From an uncultured Rickettsiales bacterium (GTDB lineage Bacteria > Pseudomonadota > Alphaproteobacteria > Rickettsiales > UBA1997), in assembly GCA_934747265.1 (NCBI GenBank), contig CAKVGI010000016.1, positions 1 through 21,215 on the forward strand: a stretch of 21,215 nucleotides of DNA, read 5' to 3'. The first letter of the stretch is position 1; the number at the start of each line of letters is the position of its first letter. The notes beneath the pieces were generated by a model. It was not told the DNA's origin and did not search any database. It was given only the letters and a program-made list of their open reading frames with translations. Positions 12,275 through 19,544 of this stretch are shown in pieces. The position numbers and the translations under genes were made by a program.

Positions 12275-13783
12275 ATGGCTATAAAATTAATAACATTTGG
12301 ATGTAGATTAAATACTTACGAAAGTGAAGTTATAAAAACCTTTCTTCAAGAAAATGAAGATTTAAAAGATAAAGATATTACTATTTTTAATAGTTGTACC
12401 GTAACGGCGGAAGCTGAAAAACAATTAAGGCAGGCAATTAGAAAAGAAAGAAGAGAAAACCCAGATGCTATTATTGGAGTTGTTGGATGTGCAGTTCAAA
12501 CTAATGGCGAAGTTTACGAAAATATGAATGAAGTTGATTTTATTTTCGGAAATTTGGATAAAATGAAAAAAAATAATTATGAACTATTGATACCGCTTAT
12601 TAAAGAATTAGAAAATAGACATAAATGCAAATGCGGTGGCAAATGTAAATGTAAACACGAAGAAGAACACGAATGTCATTGCCATGATGGCGAAGATAAT
12701 AATGAATGTAAATGCGGTCATAACCATGAAGATGGAGAACATGAATGTACATGTAGACATCATCATGAAGATGATTGCGACGATGATTGTTGTTGCGACG
12801 AAGGAGATGAAGAAGAAGACGAAATTATAGCCCATAAATCACCAATAAAATCATTGAATTTTGACAGTGAAGAAACAAGTAAAAAACCGATTTTGATAAG
12901 CAATATACTTGAATTGCATGAGTTAGCTCCGCAGTTAATTACTGGTTTTGAAGAAAAAACAAGGGGATTTATTCAAATACAGACTGGTTGTGATAATCAT
13001 TGTACTTTCTGTGCTACAAGATTAGCAAGAGGAAGAAGTGTATCTATACCATCTAATAGGGTTATAGAACAAATTAATAAACTTGTAGAAAATGGTTATA
13101 ACGAAATTGTTTTGACTGGTATTGATATTACGGATTATGGAAAAAGACTTAATGAAGATATAAACCTTGGAAAATTAATGAAAAAAATATTAAAGGAAAC
13201 AGATTTGCCAAGGTTAAGACTTTCATCTCTTGATATTGCTGATGTCAACGACGATTTAAAGGATGTATTATTTAATGAAGAACGAGTAATGCCACACATT
13301 CATATAAGTTTACAATCTGGTGATAATACAATCTTAAAAAGAATGGCAAGAAGGCATAACAGAGAGCAAGTTATAGATTTTTGTAATGAGATTAAAAAAT
13401 ATAGGAAAAATATAGCTATTGGTGCAGATTTAATAGCTGGTTTTCCAACAGAAACAGAAGCTATGCACAAAAATTCTTATAATTTGATTGAAGAAATTGG
13501 TTTAGTTTTTGGTCATATTTTTCCTTATTCAGTTAGAGAAAATACGCCAGCTTCATTGATGGAACAAGTACCGATGGAAACTAGACGAAGAAGAGCAAAA
13601 GAATTAAGGGCAATATCTCAAATTCAACTTGAAGATTTTACCAAAGAACAGTCAAAATTCACGCATAAAGTTTTAATTGAGAATGAAACAACTGGCAGAA
13701 CAGAAAATTATTTAACTGTAAAACTGCATGATGGAATTTTGAAGAATCACAAAATTGGTGATATTGTTGAGCTAAAATTTTAA
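12275..13783 (+). CDS. mtaB: MtaB, tRNA t6A37 methylthiotransferase with Cys/His-rich insertion
   Basis: MtaB is a radical-SAM enzyme with two [4Fe-4S] clusters that converts t6A37 in tRNA to ms2t6A. From the ATG at 12275 it has 502 residues; MtaB proteins are usually nearer 420-450. The N-terminal methylthiotransferase domain carries its three cluster cysteines, Cys10, Cys41 and Cys72. The radical-SAM motif is QTGCDNHCTFC with Cys239, Cys243 and Cys246. A TRAM-like domain ends the protein. Between the first two domains, residues 116-175 form an extreme His/Cys/Asp/Glu-rich insertion with 14 Cys and 11 His (separate finding). The family start motif (KLITFGCRLNTYESEV) favours ATG 12275 over the in-frame TTG at 12266, which overlaps truB. 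All catalytic motifs appear intact. Confidence 0.94.
   Translation: MAIKLITFGCRLNTYESEVIKTFLQENEDLKDKDITIFNSCTVTAEAEKQLRQAIRKERRENPDAIIGVVGCAVQTNGEVYENMNEVDFIFGNLDKMKKNNYELLIPLIKELENRHKCKCGGKCKCKHEEEHECHCHDGEDNNECKCGHNHEDGEHECTCRHHHEDDCDDDCCCDEGDEEEDEIIAHKSPIKSLNFDSEETSKKPILISNILELHELAPQLITGFEEKTRGFIQIQTGCDNHCTFCATRLARGRSVSIPSNRVIEQINKLVENGYNEIVLTGIDITDYGKRLNEDINLGKLMKKILKETDLPRLRLSSLDIADVNDDLKDVLFNEERVMPHIHISLQSGDNTILKRMARRHNREQVIDFCNEIKKYRKNIAIGADLIAGFPTETEAMHKNSYNLIEEIGLVFGHIFPYSVRENTPASLMEQVPMETRRRRAKELRAISQIQLEDFTKEQSKFTHKVLIENETTGRTENYLTVKLHDGILKNHKIGDIVELKF
12620..12799 (+). other. Coding segment of the Cys/His-rich insertion in mtaB
   Basis: This segment encodes residues 116-175 of MtaB. 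Cys occurs mostly as CxC pairs (118/120, 124/126, 134/136, 145/147, 158/160) plus CCC at 172-174, mixed with His and acidic residues. The DNA is built of near-repeats such as AAATGYAAATGY and GAARAACAYGAA, so it looks like a simple-sequence expansion that was kept in frame. The other frames here are also open, but they give only low-complexity peptides and I take them as shadows. Confidence 0.8.
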
Positions 13784-13820
13784 CATATAGAATATATTAA
13801 AACTATATCATATAATTGCC

Positions 13821-13848
13821 TTGAAAAAATAATATTATATTTTACAAT
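13821..13848 (+). promoter_or_regulatory. Promoter of pilin-like gene 2
   Basis: TTGAAA at 13821-13826 and TACAAT at 13843-13848 are separated by 16 bp. The 30 bases starting at 13821 differ from those at 361-390 by one base, and the downstream leader TATCAATCATTTTTATAT is also shared. The promoter was evidently duplicated or copied together with the gene. Confidence 0.55.
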
Positions 13849-13887
13849 TATATCATATATATCAATCATTTTTATATTTTTTTAAAT

Positions 13888-14612
13888 ATGAATAACAACA
13901 ATAACAATAATGATAATAATAAGCTTTTTCACTTATAGAATTATCTATTGTTCTTATAATAATTGGATTATTAATAGCTGGTATTACTGGTGGACAGAGT
14001 TTGATTAAGAGCGCAAAAATTAAAAGATTTTCTAATGAATTATTTGGATGGAAACAGGCTGTTAATGCATTTTATTCTTTAAATGGACGTTTACCAGGTG
14101 ATTTTGATAGTGATGATAGAGTAGGTTGGGGTGCAAAAGATAATTATAATAAAGATAGTTTTTCATTTCCATATGATGGTACGGATACTGCAAATAATCA
14201 TTATATACCATCAAATATGAGTGCACCATATGTGGATTTATATTTAGCAAAAATTACAGATTTTGAACCAGTTGGAGAATATATTAGTCATACTAATAGA
14301 ATTTGTACTGATGGAGGATTACCATTTTTTAAATCTTTACCCAAAGTATATTCACATTTTGAAGCTGGTACTGGTAGTGATGTTGTTGGGCACTGGTTGT
14401 ATAGGTTAAAGTTTAAAGATTATATAATGGTAAGAAGTAATTTAGATGATAAAAAACAACATACTAAATATTTTCAGAATTTTGATAAAAAATATGATGA
14501 TGGTATTTCTACAAGTGGAAATGTAAGAGCTATATGTTATCATGGTGGTTATGAGGAAACAATTTTACGCAAACGAACTTGTCATCTTATGGCTTTTGGA
14601 ATTTGGGAATAG
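13888..14612 (+). pseudogene. Type IV pilin-like protein, frameshifted (copy 2)
   Basis: The ATG at 13888 opens a leader of Asn/Asp codons (AAT/AAC/GAT repeats) but runs into TAG at 13936-13938. The homologous pilin frame starts at GCT 13923: A^FSLIELSIVLIIIGLLIAG, a class III prepilin signal with Glu at +5, and continues open to 14612. Copy 1 reads AAC-AAA-GCT where this reads AAT-AAG-CTT, so one missing A at about 13921-13923 explains the break; repair would give about 241 residues. An internal TTG at 14001 opens the rest of the frame, but a product from there would lack the prepilin helix. The body has the GRLPGD motif and a C-terminal FDKKYDDGISTSG that matches copy 1. No pilus assembly genes are nearby. 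Confidence 0.78.
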
Positions 14613-14651
14613 ATATTATAACGTATTAATCTATTACGCTAATTTTAAATA

Positions 14652-14681
14652 TTGACAATTATGTTTATTAATAATTACTAT
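14652..14681 (+). promoter_or_regulatory. Promoter of mgtA
   Basis: TTGACA at 14652-14657 is a perfect -35 box. TACTAT at 14676-14681 follows after an 18-bp spacer. Transcription would start near 14688, giving a 5' leader of about 140 bases before the mgtA ATG at 14831. Confidence 0.6.
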
Positions 14682-14706
14682 TACAAAAGTTTATTTTCAG
14701 TAGCTT

Positions 14707-14790
14707 GACTATTGTGAGGATAAATTTACCGCGGAGCAAAGTCTTGCGAGAAGGTAAATACTGGTAAAACCAATATTATCTTGCGGTGTC
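14707..14790 (+). ncRNA. Candidate structured 5' leader RNA of mgtA (riboswitch-like, unassigned)
   Basis: The leader can fold into a three-way junction. A closing stem pairs 14707-14723 with 14776-14790: about 15 pairs with two single-base bulges, several of them G-U. One arm is TTTACC/GGTAAA (14725-14730 with 14753-14758), enclosing an internal loop (GCGGA/GAGAA) and a GCAA/TTGC tip. A second arm is TGGT/ACCA (14762-14765 with 14769-14772) with an AAA loop. The segment is richer in G+C than its surroundings. An A/U hairpin (14791-14797 with 14802-14808) followed by TTATTTT could act as an expression platform. I do not recognise the core of the M-box, yybP-ykoY or other metal riboswitches, so the class is unassigned. 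Position before a Mg2+ pump suggests metal sensing. Confidence 0.45.
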
Positions 14791-14830
14791 TAAAAATACT
14801 GATTTTTATTATTTTAAAAAAGTGTGATTT

Positions 14831-17521
14831 ATGAAAGATAAAAAAGCAGTAAAACAAGTTATAGATTTTAAGGAGAGGTTGGTTAATTTTTCAAGATTAA
14901 ATTTTGCGGAAGTTTTGAGAAAACTTAAAACAGATTTTGATATGGGGCTTGATGATGACGATGTTGAATATTGTCATGATAGATATGGTTATAATGAAAT
15001 TGAAAATACAGAAAAAAATACTTGGTATACTAGATTATATAATTCTTTTATAACGCCTTTTACAATAGTTTTATTTATTATAATAGGCATTTCTTTTTTT
15101 ACAGATTATTATTTTGTGCCGGCAGATGAAAAAGATTTAACATCGGTTGTTGTTATTGCTATAATGGTATTTTTAAGTGGTATATTGGATTTTATACAAG
15201 ATACAAAATCAGACAAAGCTAGTGAAAAATTGAAAGATATGATTAAAACTACAACAACAGTTATAAGAAACAATAATAAAGTTGAAATTTCTTTAAGTGA
15301 AGTTGTACCTGGTGATATCGTTGTATTATCTGCTGGTTCTATTATTCCTGCTGATTTAAGAATTTTACAAGCAAAGGATCTATTTATTTTGCAATCATCA
15401 TTAACTGGTGAGTCTGCTCCCGTTGAAAAATATGATGTTGATGTATGCTGGCTTGATAAAAAAGAAAAGATTACGGATCAAGAAATAGAAGAAAAAGTCT
15501 CTCCGTTGGAATTAAATAATTTATGTTTTATGGGAACAAATGTTGTAAGTGGAAGCGGTATTGGCGTGGTTATTTCAATAGGTGAACAAACGTATTTTGG
15601 TAATCTTGCAAAAAGTATTTCTCATAAAAAAGTTGAGACAAATTTTGATAAAGGTGTCAAAGAAATAGGATTTATGCTTATAAAGTTTGTTGTAATTATG
15701 GCTTTGGCGGTATTTGTTGTTAATGGACTTTTTAAAAGTGATTGGATTACATCATTTATTTTCGCTGTATCAGTTGCAATTGGTTTGACACCAGAAATGT
15801 TGCCAGTAATTGTATCAACAAATTTAGCAAAAGGTGCAATAGTTATGTCAAAAAAGAAAACTATTGTAAAAAATCTTTCGTCAATTCAAAATTTTGGTGC
15901 TATGGATATTTTGTGTACCGATAAAACGGGAACTTTAACAGAAGATAGAATTGAACTAGAATATCATTTAAATGTACATGGTGAAGAAGATTGTAGGGTT
16001 TTTAAACATGCATATCTGAATAGTTATTATCAAACTGGCCTTAAAAATTTACTTGATATAGCTGTTTTAAATCATTTAGAAACAGAAGATGAGGTTTGCA
16101 AGGAGGCCACCAAAAGATATCATTTAATTGATGAAATTCCTTTTGATTTTAACAGAAAAAGAATGTCTGTAATTTTACGAGATAGAAATGGTAAAACTCA
16201 ATTAATCACGAAAGGTGCAGTAGAATCAATGCTTGATGTATGTAGTTTTGTTGAATATAAGGGAAATGTTGAGCCAATGACGGCAGAATTAAAAAATGAA
16301 GTTTTAAAAAAGATGGCAGAACTTAATAATGATGGCATGCGAGTTTTAGGCGTAGCGCATAAGACATTTTTTGATAAAAATCAGCAGAAATTTTCTGTTA
16401 ATGACGAAAATGAAATGGTATTTATTGGTTATGTTGCATTTTTAGATCCGCCTAAGGAAAGTGCAAAATTAGCTATTCAACAATTAAAAGATTATGGTGT
16501 AAAAGTTAAGGTTTTAACTGGTGATAATGATCTAGTTTCGCAATATATATGTAAAAAAGTTGGTATTAGCGATTGCAGAGTTTTGACTGGTGTAGAAATT
16601 CAATATATGACAGATGATAAACTTAAAAATGAAGTTGAAAATTATGATGTTTTTGCAAAGTTAACACCAGAACAAAAAGCAAAAATTGTAAGTACTTTAA
16701 GAGATAAAGGACATGTTGTTGGATTTATGGGTGATGGTATAAATGATGCTCCTGCAATGAAAAAATCAGATGTTGCAATATCTGTTGATACTGCTGTTGA
16801 TATTGCCAAAGAAAGCGCAGATATTATATTGTTAGAAAAAGATTTGAAAGTATTAACGAATGGTGTTATTGAAGGAAGAAAAATTTTTGGAAATATTGTG
16901 AAATATATAAAAATGGCAACAAGTTCAAATTTTGGAAATATGTTAAGTATGCTTGTTGCGTGTGTATTCTTGCCATTTTTACCAATGCTCCCAATTCAAA
17001 TTTTGATTTTGAATTTATTTTACGATATTTCACAAACAGTTATACCTTGGGATAATATTGATTTAGAATATCTACAAAAACAAAAGAAGTGGGATATAAA
17101 ATCAGTAAAGAGATTTATGCTTTGGTTGGGGCCAGTAAGTTCTATATTTGATTTAAGTATGTTTTTTATATTATATTTTATTTTTGGATGCAACACAGCG
17201 AACGATCCGCAAAAAGTAGCAATGTTCCAAACTGGCTGGTTTGTTTTGAGTTTAATAACCCAAACAATTATAATACATTTTGTTAGAACAGAAAAAACTC
17301 CTTTCATTAAGAGTATTGCTAGTTTACCGGTAATGCTAATGACTATTATTTTAGTTCTAATAGCTTTAATATTACCATTTACCGGTATTGGTGAATATTT
17401 AAAAATGACAGCATTACCTATAAGTTATTATTGTTGGCTAATATTATTAATGTTTGGGTATGTAATAATTGTTAGTTTTACAAAAAGAATATATAAGAAA
17501 ATGTTCCACGATTGGCTTTAA
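14831..17521 (+). CDS. mgtA: Magnesium-transporting P-type ATPase (MgtA/MgtB type)
   Basis: This inner-membrane type IIIB P-type ATPase imports Mg2+. Its 896-residue length is almost the same as E. coli MgtA. Motifs in order: TGES of the actuator domain (192-195); the family's GLTPEMLPVIV in membrane helix 4 (318-328); the phosphorylation motif DKTGTLT with Asp364; KGA of the nucleotide-binding domain (461-463); DPPKE (539-543); TGDN (563-566); and GDGINDAP (634-641). Membrane helices lie at about 75-91, 105-121, 281-298, 307-330 and in the last 220 residues. The gene stands alone, has its own promoter and a long foldable leader, and converges on the nadM-like gene. The ATG at 14831 has only a weak ribosome site (AAAAAAGTGTG). 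Confidence 0.96.
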   Translation: MKDKKAVKQVIDFKERLVNFSRLNFAEVLRKLKTDFDMGLDDDDVEYCHDRYGYNEIENTEKNTWYTRLYNSFITPFTIVLFIIIGISFFTDYYFVPADEKDLTSVVVIAIMVFLSGILDFIQDTKSDKASEKLKDMIKTTTTVIRNNNKVEISLSEVVPGDIVVLSAGSIIPADLRILQAKDLFILQSSLTGESAPVEKYDVDVCWLDKKEKITDQEIEEKVSPLELNNLCFMGTNVVSGSGIGVVISIGEQTYFGNLAKSISHKKVETNFDKGVKEIGFMLIKFVVIMALAVFVVNGLFKSDWITSFIFAVSVAIGLTPEMLPVIVSTNLAKGAIVMSKKKTIVKNLSSIQNFGAMDILCTDKTGTLTEDRIELEYHLNVHGEEDCRVFKHAYLNSYYQTGLKNLLDIAVLNHLETEDEVCKEATKRYHLIDEIPFDFNRKRMSVILRDRNGKTQLITKGAVESMLDVCSFVEYKGNVEPMTAELKNEVLKKMAELNNDGMRVLGVAHKTFFDKNQQKFSVNDENEMVFIGYVAFLDPPKESAKLAIQQLKDYGVKVKVLTGDNDLVSQYICKKVGISDCRVLTGVEIQYMTDDKLKNEVENYDVFAKLTPEQKAKIVSTLRDKGHVVGFMGDGINDAPAMKKSDVAISVDTAVDIAKESADIILLEKDLKVLTNGVIEGRKIFGNIVKYIKMATSSNFGNMLSMLVACVFLPFLPMLPIQILILNLFYDISQTVIPWDNIDLEYLQKQKKWDIKSVKRFMLWLGPVSSIFDLSMFFILYFIFGCNTANDPQKVAMFQTGWFVLSLITQTIIIHFVRTEKTPFIKSIASLPVMLMTIILVLIALILPFTGIGEYLKMTALPISYYCWLILLMFGYVIIVSFTKRIYKKMFHDWL

Positions 17522-17527
17522 TTAAAA

Positions 17528-17543
17528 TGTTGCACGTGGAACA
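17528..17543. other. parS-like centromere site
   Basis: TGTTGCACGTGGAACA closely matches the ParB-binding parS palindrome (consensus TGTTTCACGTGAAACA; GTTCCACGTGGAAC variants also occur). The central CACGTG and both outer TGTT/AACA arms are intact; position 5 breaks the otherwise complete symmetry. It lies in the gap between mgtA and the convergent nadM-like gene, where a binding site would not disturb a promoter. A half-site, TGTTCCACG, sits at 17502-17510 inside the last codons of mgtA. No parA or parB gene is in the window. Confidence 0.65.
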
Positions 17544-17567
17544 ATTTACGATTAATAATAGTATTAT

Positions 17568-18095
17568 TTATTGTATTGATGTTTTTTTAAAGAAATCTTC
17601 TATAAAATTAATATTTTGTTTTGGAATGAAATTCTTCCATTGCTCATCGTGATTTTTTATCATATTTCTAATTTCAGTACCAGAAATTTTAAGATTACTA
17701 TTCTGCTTAAATCTATCTAATATTTCTATTTTTAGATCTCCTTTATCAAACCAGCTAGCTTCTTCTTTTCCACCGCAATAATAAGCTTCTGGTTTACCAG
17801 ATTCTGAACTTTGTTCTGAAATATTTTTTAATACATAAGAATACCATTCTGAATCATTTTCTATATCTCTTACACCAAAAATATTTAATCTCTTATTATT
17901 CTTATATATATTTTTTACCATTGCTATTCTTTCTTCTATATTAAAAGGATTCTTATCTGTTCTACTTTCTTGTATTAAACCGAGGACAATTGTTCCATAT
18001 TTTGATTCATTTAACATTTTATCAATCAATGATTTATGTCCATTATGAAATGGTTGAAAACGGGATACTATAAATGAATGATTATATTTATACAT
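17568..18095 (-). CDS. NadM-like nicotinamide-nucleotide adenylyltransferase
   Basis: This cytidylyltransferase-fold protein probably transfers AMP from ATP to NMN in NAD synthesis or salvage. The signature SRFQPFHNGH with the HxGH nucleotide-binding motif is at residues 11-20 of the 175-residue form. ISGTEIRNMI, the second ATP-binding motif (ISGTxIR), is near the C-terminus. The frame extends to an ATG at 18134, but that codon lies between a -35 (TTGACT, 18148-18143) and a -10 (TACAAT, 18127-18122). I therefore use the ATG at 18095. Unlike the bifunctional cyanobacterial and Francisella proteins, no Nudix domain is attached. Related families use nicotinate mononucleotide or pantetheine phosphate, so substrate is an inference. 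Confidence 0.75.
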   Translation of the reverse strand: MYKYNHSFIVSRFQPFHNGHKSLIDKMLNESKYGTIVLGLIQESRTDKNPFNIEERIAMVKNIYKNNKRLNIFGVRDIENDSEWYSYVLKNISEQSSESGKPEAYYCGGKEEASWFDKGDLKIEILDRFKQNSNLKISGTEIRNMIKNHDEQWKNFIPKQNINFIEDFFKKTSIQ

Positions 18096-18121
18096 ATCTA
18101 AATATTGTTTAATGTATAGAT

Positions 18122-18148
18122 ATTGTATTATCATAAAAAATAAGTCAA
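18122..18148 (-). promoter_or_regulatory. Promoter of the nadM-like gene
   Basis: On the minus strand TTGACT (18148-18143) and TACAAT (18127-18122) are 15 bp apart. The spacing is slightly short. The position argues that translation starts at 18095 and not at the upstream ATG at 18134. Confidence 0.45.
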
Positions 18149-18193
18149 GCTTTTGTATGATAATTTAAATTGTAGGTAAAAAGTTTAACTATT

Positions 18194-19474
18194 TTATTTT
18201 TTAATCTTTTTTCTTAATTCATCCCAATAGTCAATTCTTTTCTTAATTTCTCTTTCAAATCCCCTTTCATTAGGTGTATAAAATATTCTTCTTGGATATT
18301 CTGCTGGAAAATAATCTTGTCCCGAAAAACAATTTGGTGTATCATGGTCATAAATATATCCTTCATTGTATCCCAATTCTTTCATCATCTTTGTAGGCGC
18401 ATTTAATATATGTTTTGGTGGATTAAATGAATGTCCTTTAACCGCTTGCATTACTGTATTTATTGCAATTTCACCAGAATTTGATTTAGGACAATTAGCT
18501 AAATAAATTACAAGATTTGTTATTGCAATATCACCTTCTGGACTTCCCAATAAATCGTATGCCTGTCTAGCATTAATAGCTTGAATCAGAGCATTTGGAT
18601 CCGCCATACCAATATCTTCCATAGCCATCCTTGTTAATCTTCTAAAAAGATAATGTGGATCTTCGCCTGCAATCATCATTCTAGCACACCAATACAATGA
18701 AGCTTGAACATCCGAACCCCTAACAGATTTATGTAAAGCACTAATCAAATTATAATGACCGTCCCTTGATTTATCATAATTAGCCGTCTTCCTTTGTAAA
18801 AAATTTAATAATTCATTGGAATTTAATTCTTTTTTCAATTTTGAATTAAATAATTCTTCACACATATTTAATAAATATCTTCCATCTGCGCCTGATATAT
18901 CGCATAAAGTTTGCTTTGCATCTTCCGTAATAGGCAATTTTTTACCTTCTTTTTCTTCCGCTCTTTTAATCAAATTTAACAAAGCATTTTGATCCAATGA
19001 ATTAAAAATTATCAATCTACACCTAGAAAGTAATGCGGAATTTAACTCAAATGACGGGTTTTCAGTGGTTGCACCAATTAATGTAATTGTTCCATTTTCA
19101 ATATAGGGCAAAAATAGATCCTGTTGATTTCTTTTAAAACAATGAATTTCATCAACCAAAAGAATAGTAGCTTTACCATCCTTTTTTAATTTTTCAGCTT
19201 TTTCAAAGACATTTCTTAAATCACTAGCTCCACTATTTGTTGCAGACAAAAATTCTATTTGCAGTCCACTCTTCTTTGCTAAAATCTTCGCGGTTGTGGT
19301 TTTTCCACAGCCAGCTGGTCCCCACAAAATCATCGATGGAATTTTACCACTATTCACAATTCTAGTAATAATTCCGTTTTCACCAAATAGATGATCCTGC
19401 CCAGTAATCTCAGTAAAATCAGCAGGTCTTATTTTATCAGCAAGCGGTTGTGTTTTGTTATCTTCAAAAAGCAT
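18194..19474 (-). CDS. rarA: RarA/MgsA, replication-associated AAA+ ATPase
   Basis: RarA is a clamp-loader-related AAA+ ATPase that acts at stalled replication forks and binds SSB. The 426-residue protein shows Walker A WGPAGCGKTT (51-60), Walker B ILLVDEIH (104-111), sensor 1 LIGATTENPSFE (132-143), and the C-terminal tetramerisation part with RRLTRMAMEDIGMADP and the YxPNERGFE end. The family usually has DEIHRF where this protein has DEIHCF, a small departure next to Walker B. It ends in a run of basic residues. It lies downstream of glmM on the same strand, but a terminator separates them (19491-19521). Confidence 0.96.
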   Translation of the reverse strand: MLFEDNKTQPLADKIRPADFTEITGQDHLFGENGIITRIVNSGKIPSMILWGPAGCGKTTTAKILAKKSGLQIEFLSATNSGASDLRNVFEKAEKLKKDGKATILLVDEIHCFKRNQQDLFLPYIENGTITLIGATTENPSFELNSALLSRCRLIIFNSLDQNALLNLIKRAEEKEGKKLPITEDAKQTLCDISGADGRYLLNMCEELFNSKLKKELNSNELLNFLQRKTANYDKSRDGHYNLISALHKSVRGSDVQASLYWCARMMIAGEDPHYLFRRLTRMAMEDIGMADPNALIQAINARQAYDLLGSPEGDIAITNLVIYLANCPKSNSGEIAINTVMQAVKGHSFNPPKHILNAPTKMMKELGYNEGYIYDHDTPNCFSGQDYFPAEYPRRIFYTPNERGFEREIKKRIDYWDELRKKIKK

Positions 19475-19490
19475 GTTAATTTATATAAAA

Positions 19491-19521
19491 AACATCACAT
19501 ATAGATACTATATATGATGTT
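19491..19521 (-). terminator. Terminator of glmM
   Basis: Arms 19491-19504 and 19508-19521 form a 14-bp stem with one mismatch and a 3-base loop. On the minus strand it is followed by a T-rich run (TTTTATATAAATT). It lies between glmM and rarA. The plus-strand side is also T-rich, so it could work in both directions. Confidence 0.75.
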
Positions 19522-19544
19522 TTATTTATTTTTCAATTATTTTG

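Noticed and set aside
12608..12835. Open frames on both strands opposite and alongside the mtaB insertion
   Set aside because: They are by-products of the repeated codon pattern and give only low-complexity Met/Ile/Phe/Val or Asn peptides, with no start signals.
14688..14830. M-box or yybP-ykoY riboswitch
   Set aside because: I could not find the conserved core words of either class in the leader, so I report only an unassigned structured RNA.
17020..17307. Small protein on the minus strand inside mgtA
   Set aside because: It is antisense to well-conserved mgtA membrane helices and has no family resemblance or ribosome site.
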